Shown here: positions 62,426 through 64,000 of the stretch, one piece after another
Numbering within the stretch: position 1 is the first letter of the stretch
Layout of the letters: the number at the start of each line of letters is the position of its first letter
NCBI GenBank assembly: GCA_044368415.1
Contig: JBIPLJ010000004.1
Location: 65,997 to 129,996, forward strand
DNA from: UBA4615 sp044368415
GTDB lineage: Bacteria; Pseudomonadota; Gammaproteobacteria; Burkholderiales; Burkholderiaceae_E
Reading direction: 5' to 3'
DNA length: 64,000 nucleotides
Notes under the pieces: model-generated
What the model was told of the DNA's origin: nothing
Seen by the model: only the letters and a program-made list of their open reading frames with translations
The model's database searches: none
Program-made: the position numbers and the translations under genes

Positions 62426-62545
62426 CGTGCGGTTGAGTATAGGATTCGTGCCAATTGCCGGCCGGTACAAAGTCACGGTACCAACACACAAAATCCAATG
62501 GCAGCTTCTCCGCCCGAACGCCGCCCCTTCCGAAAGGGCGCCTAA
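62426..62545. promoter_or_regulatory. Divergent promoter region of the T3SS (transglycosylase operon / sctU)
   Basis: 120 bases, less GC-rich than the flanks, separate the two divergent T3SS units. An inverted pair GGTAC/GTACC frames AAAGTCACG at 62463-62482. On the minus strand TATACT (62441-62436) resembles a -10 box but is only 11 bp from the annotated ATG and has no good -35. The likely target of the FixJ-like regulator is here. No binding consensus is known to me for it. Confidence 0.45.
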
Positions 62546-63772
62546 GTGGCCGATTCCTCGGGCTCGGGCGAGCGCACCTTCGATCCGACGCCACGCCGGC
62601 TGAACGATGCCCGCCGGCGGGGTGAGGTCAGCCACAGTCGCGACATCGCGCCGACCGCGGCGCTCCTGGTCACGACGGCCCTGGTCGCGCTGTACGCGGG
62701 CGACGCGGGCGCGCGCCTTGCCTCCCTGATGCAACTCTCGATCGACTCGATCGGCCAGCCGTTCACGCAAGCGGCGGCTGCACTCGCGCAGGCGGCCGCC
62801 TGGACGCTTGCGTCGATCACGCTGACGGTTGCGATCCCGGTGACGCTGGTCGCGGTCCTCGCCGAGTTCCTCCACATCGGACCGGTCCTCTCGTCGCACC
62901 CGATGACGCCGGACCTATCGCGGCTCGATCCGATCGCGGGCATGAAGCGGATGTTCGGCGCAAACGGCTGGATCGAACTGCTGAAATCGATCGCGAAGTC
63001 GCTGCTGCTGCTGGGGGTGGCGACCGTGGTGACCGCCCAATTGATGCCGCGGATCGCGTCGCTGCATCGGGGCACGCCCGCCGCGTTCGCCGAGGCGATC
63101 CGCTCGGGCACGCTCCAGCTCTTCGGATGGACGCTCGCGACCTTCGTCGTGGTGACAATCCTCGACACCCTCTACCAGCGCTACGCCTTCCGCAAGCGGC
63201 TCAGGATGAGTCGCAGCGAGGTCGAGCGCGAGACGCGCGAGGACAGCGGCGATCCGCTGATCAAGCAGCATCGCATGGGCCTGCGACGCGACTGGGCGCA
63301 GCACAGCGAAGTGGCCGCAACGCGTAGCGCCCACATGCTGGTGGTCAATCCGACCCATGTCGCGATCGCGCTCGACTGGCATCCCGAGCATGTGCCGGTG
63401 CCGCTGATCACGGCTAAGGGCGAGGACCGCATCGCGCTGCGAATGCGTACGATCGCCGCGGAGGCCGACGTACCGGTGCTGCGCGACGTTCCTCTCGCGC
63501 GGGCCCTGCTCGAACGCGGTGAACTCGGAGAGGCGGTCCCCGAGGATTTGTTCGACGCGGTCGCACAGGCGATCGTCTGGGCGCAGTCGATCCGCGCACG
63601 CGGCGAAGGCAGCGCCGGCGAGGACCGCAGTGATGACACCGACGCCGCTCCTGAGGCAACGGCCCCACCTAAACCGGCACCCGGACCACTGCCAAACGGC
63701 TCCGGTTCCGGGCGCCCAGAGCGCCCTCGCCTGCCTCGACGCCCGCCCGATCCGCGCCGCGGGCCGCGCTGA
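62546..63772 (+). CDS. sctU: T3SS autocleaving switch protein SctU
   Basis: 408 residues, FlhB/SctU family. DPTPRRLNDARRRGEVSHSR opens the protein. Four helices span about 30-210. The cytoplasmic part carries the autocleavage motif NPTH in HMLVVNPTHVAIALDWHPEH, followed by PLITAKGEDRIALRMRTIAA. A disordered Pro/Arg-rich tail of about 60 residues (PKPAPGPLPNGSGSGRPERP) extends beyond the usual end. The GTG start has AAGGG further upstream. It is transcribed away from the main minus operon, which is unusual because sctU often follows sctT. Confidence 0.94.
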   Translation: MADSSGSGERTFDPTPRRLNDARRRGEVSHSRDIAPTAALLVTTALVALYAGDAGARLASLMQLSIDSIGQPFTQAAAALAQAAAWTLASITLTVAIPVTLVAVLAEFLHIGPVLSSHPMTPDLSRLDPIAGMKRMFGANGWIELLKSIAKSLLLLGVATVVTAQLMPRIASLHRGTPAAFAEAIRSGTLQLFGWTLATFVVVTILDTLYQRYAFRKRLRMSRSEVERETREDSGDPLIKQHRMGLRRDWAQHSEVAATRSAHMLVVNPTHVAIALDWHPEHVPVPLITAKGEDRIALRMRTIAAEADVPVLRDVPLARALLERGELGEAVPEDLFDAVAQAIVWAQSIRARGEGSAGEDRSDDTDAAPEATAPPKPAPGPLPNGSGSGRPERPRLPRRPPDPRRGPR

Positions 63773-63801
63773 GCTGCCGCGCTTAGCCGCTTCAGAGAGC
63801 T

Positions 63802-63827
63802 GCCTAAGTGAGCGGCCTAAGTGAGCG
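63802..63827. repeat. Two tandem 13-bp copies between sctU and sctI
   Basis: GCCTAAGTGAGCG occurs twice in direct succession in the short gap between the convergent sctU and sctI-like genes. It contains stop codons in several frames. No further role can be read. Confidence 0.8.
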
Positions 63828-63830
63828 GTC

Positions 63831-64000
63831 TCAGCCCTGCTGACGGAAGAGTTGCTGCAGGCCGTCGGAAGTTCGGTTCGCCGCGTTGGAGGTCAGCTGG
63901 CACTGGAACATGAATTCCTGGCAGCGGACCGTCATCATGATCATGTCACCCGGCGTCATCTCGGCGCCCGAGACGAACTGCGCGGCCTTGCCTGCGATCT
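63831..64000 (-). CDS. sctI: T3SS inner-rod protein SctI (HrpB2-like), C-terminal part, cut by window end
   Basis: The last 55 residues before a TGA at 63831-63833 are open to the window edge. The segment reads AAQFVSGAEMTPGDMIMMTV and then CQEFMFQCQLTSNAANRTSD, ending GLQQLFRQQG. A Pro-aspartate turn followed by an amphipathic helix with Gln-rich ends, terminating at the stop, is the pattern of the YscI/HrpB2 inner-rod C-terminus. The start and upstream genes lie outside the window. Convergent to sctU. An early secreted rod/adaptor subunit between gate and needle is the expected role. Confidence 0.65.
   Translation of the reverse strand, partial: IAGKAAQFVSGAEMTPGDMIMMTVRCQEFMFQCQLTSNAANRTSDGLQQLFRQQG

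Noticed and set aside
62436..62441. TATACT as -10 box of the transglycosylase operon
   Set aside because: It is only 11 bp from the start codon and has no suitable -35. An activator-dependent start further upstream is more likely.

Overview
The window is about 70% G+C, densely coded, and contains no rRNA, tRNA, CRISPR array or insertion sequence that I can recognise. Gene content points to a metabolically versatile betaproteobacterium, probably of the Burkholderiales: aromatic and CoA-thioester catabolism, wax-ester synthase/DGAT paralogues, a CoxG/MocA-type pair, an FNR-like regulator and a non-flagellar type III secretion system (T3SS). The assignment to Burkholderiales is inference.

Regions. 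(1) 1-9.3 kb: a broken PA2779/PA2778-type remnant at the left edge, a stand-alone sigma-70 region-4 domain, a quinone oxidoreductase, then a catabolic run on the plus strand (nitronate monooxygenase, acyl-CoA dehydrogenase, Baeyer-Villiger monooxygenase, M20 amidohydrolase, CoxG, MocA-like cytidylyltransferase). (2) 9.4-13.2 kb: a tightly coupled minus-strand signalling operon of a GGDEF/EAL protein, a membrane Ser/Thr kinase and a lipoprotein. (3) 13.4-25.3 kb: a divergent catabolic locus. The minus arm is iorA-iorB, Rieske oxygenase alpha and beta, acyl-CoA synthetase and SDR. Its distal part is decaying: SDR frameshifted, synthetase with a stop codon and a missing P-loop region, oxygenase alpha with a frameshift and an amber stop. 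The plus arm is a thiolase-like protein without the nucleophilic Cys, a DUF35-SDR fusion with altered catalytic residues, a cyclase-family hydrolase and a MarR regulator. A palindromic operator candidate lies between the arms. (4) 25.4-45.7 kb: mixed housekeeping and accessory genes: a methyltransferase-like protein, SixA, BenE, PrfC, a PhnDEC-type transporter coupled to a phosphoesterase, TlpA, a transglutaminase, two wax-ester synthases with an alpha/beta hydrolase, cardiolipin synthase, a cation diffusion facilitator, a Crp/Fnr regulator and a CorC/HlyC-type protein with an FNR-like box between them.

(5) 46 kb to the right edge is a T3SS locus. The plus operon begins with a FixL/FixJ-like two-component pair whose response-regulator gene overlaps sctQ by 4 nt, followed by sctR, sctS, sctT and two unrecognised genes. 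A convergent minus operon runs from a lytic transglycosylase through sctV, C, D, J, K, L, N, O and P, with mostly 4-7 nt overlaps. sctU lies divergently on the plus strand, and the C-terminus of an inner-rod (SctI/HrpB2-like) protein is cut by the window end. No needle, translocon, chaperone or effector gene is visible here, so the locus probably continues to the right.

The main points for a second look are the two-component/sctQ coupling and unknown genes of the T3SS, the aldolase-like thiolase plus DUF35-SDR pair, and the operon that is decaying next to it.
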